Part shown: one piece after another, positions 10,990 through 20,431 of the stretch
Position numbering within the stretch: the stretch's first letter is position 1
How the letters are laid out: every line of letters starts with the position of its first letter
Assembly (NCBI GenBank): GCA_000934455.1
Contig: KN885227.1
Span: forward strand, 48,161-84,350
DNA length: 36,190 nucleotides
Origin: Apostichopus parvimensis
Taxonomy: Eukaryota; Echinodermata; Holothuroidea; Aspidochirotida; Stichopodidae
Direction: 5' to 3'
Translations under genes and position numbers: made by a program
Notes under the pieces: generated by a model
Databases searched by the model: none
Told to the model about the DNA's origin: nothing
Seen by the model: only the letters and a program-made list of their open reading frames with translations

Positions 10990-11652
10990 TAATCCTCGTT
11001 GCCACTTTTTGTTGTGATCCCACTTCAGTACAGGGTGAGACAAAATAATAAGACACATTCAATACGCGTGAGTGAGAATTTACTTCTGTTCTATTTGGTG
11101 GTTCGGGTATATCTGATACGACATAGGTGATCACGGGGTAGGTGTATCTTATGGAATATACTTATACTAATATTTACGAAATCTTAACTCAGCATTTTAA
11201 AGAAATATCGAATTGAAAAGCTACGAAGTATGATGAAAAGTTTAGCATAGTCTATACTACTCAGGCAGTAGCCTACCATTTTAATAAGGGTTAACAGCAC
11301 AAATGGGCCAACTGTGACTTTGAACTTGATCGAGAGTAACAAAATCTAATATTATGAATTACAGAACCCTAAAAAATATAAAAAAGAAGAGAAATTATAT
11401 AATTACCTCATAGAGCTATTAAAGTAACACTTCAACTGCTGCAAAAGCAGACAAAAATGTAGTTAAAAGATAAATGGAAATCTTAGAGGTGTTGTTATAA
11501 CTAGTGAAAGTAACGTAGTGTCTTAGAACAATAGATTTCAAGGCTACCCCACGCCCTGAGGGGTCTCCCAATCTGAGCGGAAGGGTTTGACAAGTTCCGG
11601 CGGAGTTAAATTCTAACGCAGGCCAGCTATGCCAAAATGGCATGGCTCTACA
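10990..11652 (-). mobile_element. Gypsy LTR with flanking polypurine tract and primer-site-like sequence
   Basis: On the minus strand a polypurine run (AGTAGGGGAGA, about 11654-11664) precedes TGTAGAGCC at 11652. About 640 bp later the segment ends ACAACA near 11010 and is followed by TGGCAACGAGGA (about 10994-11005), the kind of sequence that follows 5' LTRs in this group. I cannot assign its tRNA. No second copy lies in the window, so the ends are inferred. Confidence 0.5.
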
Positions 11653-11883
11653 TTCTCCCCTACTTAAATAAGGTTTGTCCTCAAACCAGAGGCTATTACA
11701 TTAAAGAAAGTGAACATAGCTACTAATGCTAAATAAAAAGAAAATTATTAAATTTTACCTACATACACAGTATGAAATAATATGAAAATATAAACAACCT
11801 TCGACCTTAAGAACACATGTAGTACAACCCTGTAGACTACCATACGAACGTAGTGTACCAACACAAACTAAAACTGTTTCCTG

Positions 11884-12264
11884 TTACACCACCCGCATCA
11901 GTCCTCCCAAAGACCTCCGTTCTCCAAATATTTCCTGGAGAATATCCAGCAACTTTTCGGGGTCTGCAACTGACGACATTGGACGATGGCGTCTCTCCTG
12001 CCGAGCACATCCCTCCAGGTGGGCGATGATAAAATCCACAGCCTCAATTCTTTCCAGTTTCCGCAGCTTGATTGCAGCTTGGGCATCCTCAATGAAGCCA
12101 AGAACATCTTGCCCTTTTGTCCCAGCAAATGACTTCAATTTCTTTTCTTTGGGAAGAAGATAGACAGCCTCTGAGTGTTCACCATGGCAAACCTGCTTTG
12201 AATGTTTCAGCTCCTCCTCTATTTCACCCAACTTCTTCCTCATCTCTTCCAATTCAGCCATCAC
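11884..12264 (-). pseudogene. Retrotransposon gag N-terminal fragment
   Basis: A 126-codon frame starts MMAELEEMRKKLGEIEEEL (coiled-coil-like), followed by VYLLPKEKKLKSFAG, DVLGFIEDAQAAIKLRKL, DFIIAHLEG and LLDILQEIFGERRS. It is clearly paralogous to the gag N-terminus at 14441-14692. It stops soon after GERRS where gag should continue, so it is truncated. A primer-site-like sequence lies 5' of it at 12369-12383. Confidence 0.75.
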
Positions 12265-12368
12265 TGAGTATCAGCAATTTCCAATGCTCAAAGTTGCCAG
12301 CTCACGGTTTGATCACTCATCAACGTCGGCAATGAATTTTCATCAGCAGAACTCCAGACTCTTGCACA

Positions 12369-12383
12369 CCACTCGTACTACCA
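12369..12383 (-). other. Primer-binding-site-like sequence
   Basis: Minus strand TGGTAGTACGAGTGG, about 105 bases before the gag start at 12264. It differs at one base from the site at 14797-14811 before the paralogous gag. The tRNA is not assigned. Confidence 0.45.
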
Positions 12384-12454
12384 TTTGTGATGTAAATTTT
12401 GTGACGTAATTTTGTGACGTAAAATAAAACCGTACCTTTCATAGACAACATCAT

Positions 12455-12645
12455 TCTTAAATTAAGATTAAAAATTTTGGCGACATAGTAGGCAATTGAT
12501 TCATCCTCCTTTTGGTTTCTCGAATTGAACTTGAACCTCTGCACAATTGGACTAGGAGTTGGGTCTTCATGTTCTGTGACCAGTTTGATTATTTCTGCAT
12601 ATGTCTTTTCTGAAAGCTTCTTTGGAGTTTTGGATGCTAGGGTTA
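12455..12645 (-). pseudogene. Gypsy gag (matrix/capsid) fragment
   Basis: Leftward frame gives KLSEKTYAEIIKLV, then RFKFNSRNQKEDESIAYYV and AKIFNLNLR, the conserved FNSR...ESIADYV region of Ty3/gypsy gag. It ends at about 12455 where the sequence becomes TGACGT-rich and LTR-like. Confidence 0.6.
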
Positions 12646-12659
12646 TTGGGTGGTAATTA

Positions 12660-13300
12660 TGTTATAAAATGTAAAAGTACTCACCGAAAGCACTATTTAG
12701 TCTCGACGTTTCCTTTCATTAATCCTTATGAGGGTTCCTGAGTACGAACACCACAGACAGGCTCCAATGAAACACAAATCCCAATCTGGTATAATCCTCA
12801 TCCATAAAAACAATATTATTCGCCCGGAAGCGGGGGCAACACATTTAGGATTTGATATGAATAAAAATAGGGAAAACAAAGGTTTTCCGTTCAAGCGTAA
12901 ATTCGTCGTAAAATATGTAATCGTTGTCGAGTCGTTGAATATCGTAATCAAAGTCGTAAGTAGCTATATAATCTTTCACTGTGAGAAAGATTTCGCTTAT
13001 CGTTCGTAAGAACAAAAATATCCATTGTTTTATCGAAACCAATGTCTTCTGACTCAGCATGATTCATGATGAAGTTATTATCGCGCGAAAATAGTCTTCT
13101 GAAAATGAGGGCGCACTTCCGATTTATAAAAGTGAAGTCCTCTACAGAGTTACCAGTTTACCAATAAGCTTGTAAGTCCTGGAACCACACATGCTCAGCA
13201 ACAACCTGTGGTCTGCTGCTTCCCTATACACTATGTCAAATTCTTATGCAAGTAATACCAAAGACCACCTCTGCATTCGCGATGCCACTAAGGTTGGCAC
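12660..13300. other. Unassigned stretch between retroelement remnants
   Basis: No convincing coding similarity or repeat is seen. Two short overlapping frames near 12697-13060 look like chance. It may be worn LTR or untranslated element sequence. Confidence 0.3.
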
Positions 13301-13307
13301 TCCCCAT

Positions 13308-14063
13308 TTAGGTCCAAAAATAGCAATCGGTGAGATTGAGAACTTGTAAACAAGACTTTCCTCTAGGTGCAAATGACAGAGTTGCACCTACTGAAGCTCC
13401 TTTTGGCAACTCTTTCACAGGTTCCAGGATGACTTCCTTCCTCGTTGGAACTACTGGGCAGGTGACCTCTACTGCCATAATGGATCTAGCTGCAATCCTG
13501 ACCTTGTTTCTTCCTGCAACCCATACCAAACCTTGTACCACTTTGGTGGGTGGTGTGACAACCGACAACTTCTCTTTGGATACCATCAGTTTACTAACTT
13601 ACACTTAAGGTGACAAGTCCTTCAGGACATTCATTCCCAGCAACATGGGCACATATTTAGTCACTCTCACCACCAGTATCCCACGGCAAGGTATGATGAT
13701 CTCTTCGATATGTATGTCTGCCACAAAATACCCAACGTACGGAAGATCTCCTCCATTTGCAGCAGTAATGGTCAACCAACTCAGCTGTTCAAGTGGGATA
13801 CCTGAGAAACTACGTCGGAAGCATTCCTCGGTCATGGTGGTAACATCTGATCCAGTGTCTACAGTAGCAACGAAATTAACCCTGTGCATCCTTACTGTTG
13901 TTGTAGGACACCTCCCTACAATCACTGGACTTGCCACCATCGAGCCTTCAGACCTAGAAATTGCACCCAGTTTCTGGCTCTTGGTTCTGGGTATCTCTCG
14001 GGCATTCACTGGCATAGTGGCCATGCTCATGACAGCGATAGCATTCCACCTGACTCTTGTCAC
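13308..14063 (-). pseudogene. Retrotransposon protease and pol linker remnant
   Basis: From 14063 leftward: NFVATVDTGSDVTTMTEECF (retropepsin D-T-G-S active site), then WLTITAANGGDLPYVGYF, GILVVR and LLGMNVLKDL, the usual protease C-terminal motif. After a stop near 13605 a second frame (13586-13308) reads RSIMAVEVTCPVV, EPVKELPKGASVGATLS and LQVLNLTD, the linker normally found between protease and RT. RT itself is absent. Confidence 0.75.
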
Positions 14064-14692
14064 CCCTTTGTCTGTGACGATGACTTTCTGTTGGTCTATT
14101 CATCTTTTCCAAGGTCACCACTCTTTTTGACAATGCAGTCTGGTCGTTCTTTAGTTCCTGGAGAATCCCTGTCTGCTTCTCCACAGTGGTCACCAGTGTC
14201 TCCAGAATAGCAGACAATTGAGGATTAGGTGTAACTTCCATCCCGTATACTCCAGGCTTCTGGCCTTTGAGCCGTGGTAAGTTGTTAGACTCTTCAGACA
14301 TGTCTAACGCCCAGTCTCGCAGAGCGATGAAAGAGAGGGTCACATCATCCTTCATCAAACGCTTTACTTCCCTCCTGAGGACCATATCTGACAGGCCATC
14401 TCTAAACTGCTCCTTGAGGGTACCTTCTCTCTCCTCACTCTCAATCCTCACTCTGGGGCCGGTGCCTTACCTCTTGTCGGGCACTCCCCTCAAGATGTGC
14501 AATAATAAACTCTGAGGCATCCTGGCCTTCCAATTTCCTTAGGCGCAGAGCTGCTTTTGCTTCCTCAATAAAGGAAAGCACATCCTGATCTTCTAACCCT
14601 GAGAAAGATGGTAACTTCTCATTGGGCAAGAGGTATACTACTCCAGGGCGTTCGGAACCACCCTTCGTCGCCTCCGCCAGTTCCTTCTCCAT
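13954..14692 (-). pseudogene. Gag with CCHC zinc knuckle, internally deleted
   Basis: The N-terminal part (14692-14441) has VYLLPNEKLPSFSG, SFIEEAKAALRLRKL and FIIAHLEGSARQE, like 11884-12264. A frame change and deletion near 14450 removes the segment equivalent to LLDILQEIFGERR. It continues as EGTLKEQFRDGLSD, a 40-residue coiled-coil-like region and CYRCHEHGHYASECP (CCHC knuckle that binds RNA). The protease frame overlaps its 3' end. Confidence 0.8.
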
Positions 14693-14794
14693 CTCATTTC
14701 TAAGGCGTTAACGCATCTCGTCCAAGTCTGCCATCCTCAACTACACATCAAGATTATCCCTCGAAAATTCCTAAGTCCTGTCATCTATGTGTTA

Positions 14795-15025
14795 CCCCAC
14801 TCGTGCTACCAAAATGTAAAGCCAGGAGTGGTCAGGTTGTCGGTGTGGTGACACCCATGAGGGGAGATGGGGTGATACAAATAACAGAGTAACAGGTTGG
14901 TTTATTGCATGTACAATATATTACGCTCGCCGCTTGCGAGCTCTAAAGTGAAGAAAGAAAACCATTAAAATAGTTTTTCTCAATGAATTGCAAAACTGTA
15001 TTCTTTCCATTCACCAAAGGTAACA
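14795..15025 (-). mobile_element. LTR 3' part and primer-site-like sequence of the 13.3-14.7 kb element
   Basis: The minus strand reads an AATAAA near 14915, then about 100 bases to GGCTTTACA (ending at 14815), three T, and TGGTAGCACGAGTGGGG (14811-14795). This is the layout of an LTR end followed by a primer-binding site. The LTR 5' end is a guess (about 15025). The tRNA is not identified. Confidence 0.4.
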
Positions 15026-15049
15026 CTGCTCTAGTTTACTATCTAGAAA

Positions 15050-15573
15050 GTAATTGGAAGGCTCCTTTAACACTAGTTACTTGAGCCTCTTTACATAAGG
15101 TACCTTGCCAACGGATTGAGTGGAATATTCTGCACTAGGTCTATGTCATACTGTTGGGGGGCTTCCACTTCCTTGGATGCTTGCAGAATCCTCTGTGTCG
15201 AAGGTCAAGAGCCCTAAACATGAAGTTTTGTGCTGCCTCCGTTTGGTGTTGGGACAAACTACACAGTGATAGAGTTCTGTCGCACTCTTCTCCTGGTAAG
15301 GAGTGCAGAGAAGGTATCTTAGCTTCGGTAGTGTTATACTGGGTCGTCCTTCTAAATAATTTCGGAGGTTAAGACCTGGGTTGATAGCTCTGATGATCGC
15401 ATCGGTAACCTCATCCAGGGTGTATCCCCTTTTCAGCCCGATCTCGATCTGACCATTTAAACTTGTTAAACTCAGCCTGTTCTTTTGGCGTTGGTCACCT
15501 ACCTGACCGAAGATTTTAAAGTCTCTCCGACCGTGGTTCTTTCCCAATCCCGTCTTGGCTTCTTCAAGAACAG
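15050..15573 (-). pseudogene. Gag-like remnant of another LTR element
   Basis: Frame from 15547: RRDFKIFGQVGD, RLSLTSLNGQIEIGLKRGY, VTDAIIRAINPGLNLRNYL, TLPKLRYLL and YQEKSATELYH. I recall this signature from gag-like proteins of cnidarian and deuterostome LTR elements. After YH the frame is broken near 15290; a different frame continues AQNFMFRALDLRHRG. It abuts the LTR at 15574, suggesting the BEL/Pao copy inserted into it. Confidence 0.6.
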
Positions 15574-15885
15574 TGTAGCAGTTACTGACTCAGAAATGGT
15601 GACATAGGATTTCTTTACTGATGATAGATGGTTTATTAAACATCAACATGAAAACTTGATTGCCTTTCTGAGTTTCTCTGCTAAAAGTAAAGATGTTTCA
15701 CTGCTTGTAGGTTTCCATTAATAATATTCGCAATCCAGGCTTCAGTCAAAGAACGATTAATCACTGAAATTACATTATAAAAGCTTATACGACTTCTCTG
15801 GTGCTGAAAGTTTTCAAGTCGGGGCAATTGAGGGCGCGATTAAAGAAAGATAACATCAAGATAATAGGTTAATACTACATTTACA
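15574..15885 (-). mobile_element. Probable BEL/Pao 3' LTR
   Basis: Just after the BEL/Pao frame stops (15948), a purine-rich GGGTGGGAG leads into TGTAAATGTAG at 15885. The segment has TATA-like AT-rich sequence near 15780, an AATAAA near 15635 and ends GCTACA at 15574, giving a 312-bp TGT...ACA LTR. No second copy is available for comparison. Confidence 0.5.
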
Positions 15886-15947
15886 CTCCCACCCAAAATT
15901 GGGTACAATTTACACTCAAACACAACCAACTCCCACCCAAGAGCACA

Positions 15948-16200
15948 TTAAAATTGCTCCCTTTCTTGCAATAATACCAACTTATGAACAGGTCGTTCAA
16001 GATACACTGGTTCCTTTACTTGTTTGCCCATCTTATTCCAATCAGAATCTGACATTAGACATTTGACCTTTCTGACCAAATTGTCGCTGCTTAAAGTAGT
16101 CTCGACAATACGTGCCAGTCTTAGGTTTCCTCGTACCAGCTCTTCATCCTTGAGGAGTACAACATCACCTACTTCAAGGTTTCGTTTTACTTTGGATTTT
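15948..16200 (-). pseudogene. BEL/Pao polyprotein C-terminus (DUF5641-like)
   Basis: Leftward frame: RNLEVGDVVLLKDEELVRGN, then LARIVETTLSSDNLVRKVK, and near the end YLERPVHKLVLLQE before the TAA at 15948-15950. This matches the domain that follows integrase in BEL/Pao elements (VGDVVLLKD...RG...GRV...V+KV...RPV.KLV.L). It is cut off at the 5' side near 16200, where gypsy-derived repeat sequence begins. Confidence 0.75.
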
Positions 16201-16227
16201 GAACAGTGACAGTTTGAGTTTGGGTAG

Positions 16228-17029
16228 GAGATCCTGGTCCGTCATATGTCAAATATCCCTTTGGAGCGAGATCTGATAATTCTGTACCTCTTGTGTGCAC
16301 TCTATCATGTAAGTCTCTATGTGTCCTATTAAAGGTATCCTAGATAGAGATCCTGGTCCGTCATTAGTCAAATATCCCTTAGGAGTGAGATCTTCTGATA
16401 ATTCTGTACCTCTTGTCTGCACTCTCTCATGTAAGTCTCTATGTGTCCTATTAAAGGTATCCTAGATAGAGATCCTGGTTTGTCATTAGTCAAATATCCC
16501 TTAGGAGTGAGATCTTCTGATNNNNNNNNNNNNNNNNNNNNNNNNNNNNNNNNNNNNNNNNNNNNNNNNNNNNNNNNNNNNNNNNNNNNNNNNNNNNNNN
16601 NNNNNNNNNNNNNNNNNNNNNNNNNNNNNNNNNNNNNNNNNNNNNNNNNNNNNNNNNNNNNNNNNNNNNNNNNNNNNNNNNNNNNNNNNNNNNNNNNNNN
16701 NNNNNNNNNNNNNNNNNNNNNNNNNNNNNNNNNNNNNNNNNNNNNNNNNNNNNNNNNNNNNNNNNNNNNNNNNNNNNNNNNNNNNNNNNNNNNNNNNNNN
16801 NNNNNNNNNNNNNNNNNNNNNNNNNNNNNNNNNNNNNNNNNNNNNNNNNNNTTGTGTGCACTCTATCATGTAAGTCTCTATGTGTCCTATTAAAGGTATC
16901 CTAGATAGAGATCCTGGTCTGTCATATGTCAAATATCCCTTTGGAGTGAGATCTTCTGATAATTCTGTACCTCTTGTCTGCACTCTCTCATGTAAGTCTC
17001 TATGTGTCCTATTAAAGGTATCCTAGATA
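16228..17029 (-). repeat. 122-bp tandem repeat derived from gypsy pol
   Basis: Units start at 16228 (119 bp, one 3-base deletion), 16347 (122), 16469 (enters the gap), an incomplete one after the gap, and 16908 (122), ending at 17029. On the minus strand each unit reads into the RNase H-integrase linker of gypsy pol, such as TRGTELSEDLTPKGYLTYD. 122 is not a multiple of three, so coding phase rotates between copies. Visible copies differ at only a few positions. Confidence 0.85.
16522..16851. other. Assembly gap, 330 N
   Basis: A run of N lies inside the 122-bp array. The distance between flanking unit starts (16469 to 16908, 439) is not a whole number of units, so the gap length is an estimate and copy number is unknown. 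Confidence 0.99.
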
Positions 17030-17145
17030 GAGTGTCAGCATCCTGGTTTTTCTTCCCAGGTTGGTATCTAATTCTGCAACCCACTGGTGCCCTGTGGCAT
17101 TGAGTCTAGCAGTTGTCAAAATATAAGTCAGCGGGTTATTGTCAG
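17030..17145 (-). pseudogene. Gypsy RNase H C-terminal remnant
   Basis: Minus strand gives DNNPLTYILTTARLNATGHQ and WVAE, then after a frame change YQPGKKNQDADTLSR, the end of gypsy RNase H before the integrase linker. It is fused upstream to an LTR fragment and downstream runs into the 122-bp array. Confidence 0.75.
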
Positions 17146-17268
17146 TGAAAGGATAGGGGAGGGAGCGCTGAGAGAGGCAGTAACAAAACGGTAGGCTCGT
17201 CTGGAGTTAAGTCAGAGACCCCGTAAGCAAAGAGGACCAAGATCTGTTCTTGCGTTTTCTTATCTATT
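17146..17268 (-). mobile_element. LTR 3' fragment, repeat of 19811-19934
   Basis: 123 bp starting (plus strand) TGAAAGGATAGGGG match 19811-19934 with about seven differences. The other copy is the 3' end of an LTR next to a primer-binding site. Here the LTR end is joined directly to RNase H sequence instead. Confidence 0.8.
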
Positions 17269-17269
17269 C

Positions 17270-17465
17270 AACTCCGAACATTTCACTGTTTTCTCCGCTT
17301 TCAGCCTCTACCTCTGCTACTAGAACTTCCTGCATTGACAATACTTTAACATCCTGTTGGCAAAGGAATTCAGGCGCTTCCGGGTTAAGATTTACAATGG
17401 GCAAATTATTAGACTTTCTACGCTCTGCTGTACTACCCTCCACAACAGAGGTCAGTAGTTTCCCT
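17270..17465 (-). pseudogene. Start of the pro frame after gag, truncated
   Basis: In the -1 frame relative to the gag at 17452-18492, sequence runs AGKLLTSVVEG...VEAESGENSEMFGVE and then stops at the LTR fragment (17268). The AGKLL start matches the protease-frame start at 20872 (AGKLLGST). The protease active site is never reached. Confidence 0.55.
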
Positions 17466-18492
17466 GCTGTGGTCCATTTTCGGGGAAGGAAGTCACAGGT
17501 GCAGTGGGGCAGTTATTTGCAAAATGCCCCTTTAGATGGCAGTTGTAGCACTCTACCTCGTCTAGGACCCGGGCTGGTGGTCTGTCTTGATTGGTGTACC
17601 TTGGCCTTCCAGAGTATCGGTGATTTCCACGGTTGGCTCTCGGCCTACTCAATTCCAGTTTCCTTACTTTGGTACAAAGTGCCTCCACCTCTGATACCAG
17701 TGGCTTCATTGCGGAGAGTTCCCCTCTCAGACTGGCAACTTCTTCCAACAACTTCAGTTGGCTGTCCATCATGGCCTTCATTGGTTGGGTAACTTCATCG
17801 GCTTCTGTCTGATGGCTTCTAGCTGTCACCTCTCTGATGTGGGTCTTTCTCTGGGGTCGTAAATCCTGGAAGAGCTGCGAAGCCTCTTCCCTCATTCGGG
17901 CAAAGTCATCTTCTGACTGAGACATAGAGATCCGTCTAAGCTCCCGCTGCACCCATACCTCTCTGGCTCCTCGAATGAACTGCTCTTTGAGAGCGCCATT
18001 TCTGAGTTGACTTAGAGCCTCCCATTCTTTCTGGGTTTCTGCCATGTTCTCCATTTGTCCATATAAGCGCATCAAAGCCCTGCTAAACTCTGCCAATGAC
18101 TCCCCTGGTCCTTGGACTCTATTATGGAATGTGCTGTTAAGACTCTGTACTGTCTCCGTTGGGGTAAAACACAGTAACAGAGCTTTCTTCACCACAGTAT
18201 ACTTGGAATGCTTTGATTCTGGAAGGCACATTACTTCATCCTTCGCGGCCCCAGTCAGGTGGTCGATCAGTGCTCTTGTTCTGGCAGTCTCTTCCAAACT
18301 GTGTGGGCTTACTATCTGCTCAAACTCGTCAAGCCACTCTCTGAGCGTCAGTTCGCCAGGTCGACCATGTTCCCCGCTGAACTTGGCTAACCGTCCTTGT
18401 GGAATGCCATGAAGGCCCATGGCCCTCTTAAAAAATTGACTCATGGCTTGGAGATCTACAGTACTCATGTTGCTGGATTGAGGGTCTGTCAT
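17452..18492 (-). CDS. Retrotransposon Gag, open reading frame intact
   Basis: 346 codons without a stop. The capsid-like part (about residues 1-200) has MSQFFKRAMGLHGIPQGRL, LTLREWLDEFEQIVSP, STFHNRVQGPGESLAEFSRA and LKEQFIRGARE. A coiled-coil-like stretch follows at about 230-285, then basic residues and a CCHC knuckle CYNCHLKGHFANNCP near residue 320. Gag packages element RNA into particles. Two diverged relatives (18560-19576, 20854-21890) share this layout. It ends one codon past a G_GGA_AAC heptamer. No LTR or primer site is adjacent on its 5' side, so it is not a complete element. Confidence 0.85.
   Translation of the reverse strand: MTDPQSSNMSTVDLQAMSQFFKRAMGLHGIPQGRLAKFSGEHGRPGELTLREWLDEFEQIVSPHSLEETARTRALIDHLTGAAKDEVMCLPESKHSKYTVVKKALLLCFTPTETVQSLNSTFHNRVQGPGESLAEFSRALMRLYGQMENMAETQKEWEALSQLRNGALKEQFIRGAREVWVQRELRRISMSQSEDDFARMREEASQLFQDLRPQRKTHIREVTARSHQTEADEVTQPMKAMMDSQLKLLEEVASLRGELSAMKPLVSEVEALCTKVRKLELSRPRANRGNHRYSGRPRYTNQDRPPARVLDEVECYNCHLKGHFANNCPTAPVTSFPENGPQQGNY
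17458..17464 (-). promoter_or_regulatory. Putative -1 frameshift slippery site (GGGAAAC)
   Basis: In gag phase the codons read G_GGA_AAC, then TAC and the stop TGA. Slipping back one base opens GGG AAA CTA, the start of the pro frame (AGKLL). The same heptamer in the same phase occurs at 20860-20866. Confidence 0.65.
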
Positions 18493-18559
18493 AATGGAGT
18501 CTTACAATAAGGTACAAAATTAACATATATTTAAGCAATTGATGCTGTGAGGCTTAGGC

Positions 18560-19576
18560 CTAGATAAAATTATTAATTTCAAAACCTGATGCTGTTGGGT
18601 CGAAGCTGTTTCTCTCCGGTGTTGTTTGGATATTCATCTGTGCTGTCCTGTTAAGGCACACACTGGCAAAGTGGCCTGGCTGGTGACAGCTATAGCAGAC
18701 AGGACTTGCTGTTGCTCCTCGTCCTGGGCCATGGCTCTGTCTTCTAAGTTGGGAGATAGATGATATTAGGTCCCCAATTTCTACTTGTAACCCTTTGAGA
18801 GAAAACAACTCCTCCTTCAAGGCTGCTACCTTGGCAGACAGCTCGCTTTGGCAGGCCAATAGATCTTTCACTAGAAACTATTTTGACTCCAAAGCTGCAC
18901 CGGCTAACTCACGTCCCTCATCTGCCCAAACTTCCCTTACTCTAACATTTTGGGTGTCACTCGTCTCCTGGAAGAGATACAAGACCTCTTGCCTCATCTT
19001 TTCAAATGACTCGTTTTCCTTCGAGAGAGTGATCCTCCTCAATTCACGCCGCATAGAAGGATCTCTAGCCCCACCTACAAATTACTCCTTCAACGAAAGG
19101 TCTTGTAACTTTTCCAATGCCTCTACTTCTTCTGCACTGAGAGTGTTCACTTGCATTTTGCCATATATCCTCACCAGGGACCTTCTAAAATCAGCCAAAC
19201 TCTCTCTCTCACCCTGCTTCCTGTTATGGAATGTTGCAGTCAGGCTTTGCAAGGTATCGGATGAGGAGAAGCAAAGTTCTAAAACCCCTCGTACCTTTTC
19301 AAGGTCTTCTCTTTCCTCTGTTGTCAAGCACATGATCTCCTCCCTGGCTGTTCCACCCAGATGGTCCACTAAGACACAAGCCTTCTCCTTGTCTCTCATA
19401 GCTAGAGGACCTACCAGCTGTTCATATTCTTCCAGCCACTCCTTTAGGCTACAATTGGCATGCCGACCACTCGAACCGTTAAACTTTGCCAGTCTTCCTG
19501 TGGGGATGCCCTTAAATCCCATGGCCCTTTTGAAAAATTGGGTCATGGCCTCAAAGTCACTCGGAGTGGTAGACAT
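18560..19576 (-). pseudogene. Retrotransposon gag, two premature stops
   Basis: One frame, 339 codons, begins MSTTPSDFEAMTQFFKRAMG. It keeps LKEWLEEYEQLVGP, ATFHNRKQGERESLADFRRS, RRELRRI and a CCHC knuckle CYSCHQPGHFASVCL. A TAA at 19082-19084 replaces the Gln of the conserved LKEQF, and a TAG lies near 18872. The heptamer at the gag/pro boundary is altered to GAGAAAC (18608-18614). It follows an LTR and primer-binding site (19796-20170), so it is the 5' end of an element whose pol is missing. Confidence 0.85.
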
Positions 19577-19795
19577 TGAACCTCCGATTTGTTCTTCCGG
19601 ACGTGATGTGATTAAAAATTACTGTTTTCACGATACTACTAAGCCTGGTACAAAATATTTAACTTAAACAGGTTACAGAATTTACTTAAATAGTTACAAA
19701 ATTACACCCCAACCTGAAAGTGTCGTTGGCTGGTTAAGAGCTGTGGTTGTTCCCTTGTGGCTTATTTTCGGTCATCAGCACGTTGTCAACTATCT

Positions 19796-19809
19796 CACTT
19801 CTGACACCA
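19796..19809 (-). other. Primer-binding site, tRNA-Leu type
   Basis: Minus strand TGGTGTCAGAAGTG matches the complement of the 3' end of animal tRNA-Leu (with CCA), one base after the LTR end at 19811. Confidence 0.75.
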
Positions 19810-19810
19810 C

Positions 19811-20170
19811 TGAAAGGGTAGGGGTAGGGAGCGCTGAGAGAGGGGGTAACAAAACGGAAGGCTCGTCTGCAGTTAAGTCAGAGACCACGTAAGCAAAGAG
19901 GACCAAGATCTGTTCTTGCGTTTTCTTATCTATTGTATGTACTGTTATAGAAGGTAAGAAAGAGCTTTCAAGTTTTACTTATACAACAATTAATAAAATA
20001 AAGAACAAACATGTGGGGAACTAATAACTGACGAAAAGGCTGCATGAGGACAAATAATTACAAAGCCTTGGGCTTCATTATGCACAGCCTCATGAATATT
20101 AATTACTTCCACCAAGAGGTAGTGAGAAACAATGAATAAAGATCAGGAACTTAAACTCCAGAACACTACA
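19811..20170 (-). mobile_element. LTR (about 360 bp)
   Basis: On the minus strand it runs TGTAGTG (20170) to CCCTTTCA (19811), TG...CA, followed by one base and the tRNA-Leu primer site. Its last 124 bp recur at 17146-17268. The sequence just before it is a LINE remnant, so it appears inserted there. Confidence 0.65.
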
Positions 20171-20430
20171 TCAGTTTAAACAGTAAAGTGCGATGCGTAC
20201 TGCAGATAGTCATAAAAGCAATCGGTAATGGCCCATTTAAGTGCTAAAAACTTAGAAATGATACCAACATTTTTCGCCACTGTGTTTGCTATATTTGATA
20301 TATGTTCACACCAAGTAATATACTCCGAGAAACTGAATACTACAGTATGTACATGCTTGATTGGCTTACCATCCATTAAAATATCTTTCTTCCAAGAAAA
20401 AGATTTACTTTTATTGAAAACACATTACAA
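20171..20430 (-). pseudogene. LINE reverse transcriptase C-terminal fragment
   Basis: Leftward frame gives KDILMDGKPIKHVHTV, then EYITWCEHISNIANTVAKNV and GIISKF, typical of the region after the RT catalytic core in CR1/Jockey-type LINEs (TFLGV.ID..LTW..HI..I..K..K.IGII.K). It is bounded by LTR-element sequence on both sides and probably belongs with the RT fragment at 22614-23095. Confidence 0.6.
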
Positions 20431-20431
20431 T

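Noticed and set aside
16441..16983. Three long frames crossing the N run
   Set aside because: They are open only because the bases are unknown; the flanks are tandem repeat.
16228..17029. CRISPR-like array
   Set aside because: Units are contiguous with no unique spacers, the genome is eukaryotic, and the unit is retrotransposon pol.
17250..17792. 180-codon plus-strand open frame
   Set aside because: Antisense of the intact gag and the LTR fragment.
18795..19667. 290-codon plus-strand open frame
   Set aside because: It is opposite the gag pseudogene at 18560-19576 whose motifs (FKRA, EWLEEYEQ, CCHC) are unmistakable; the plus frame has no recognised content.
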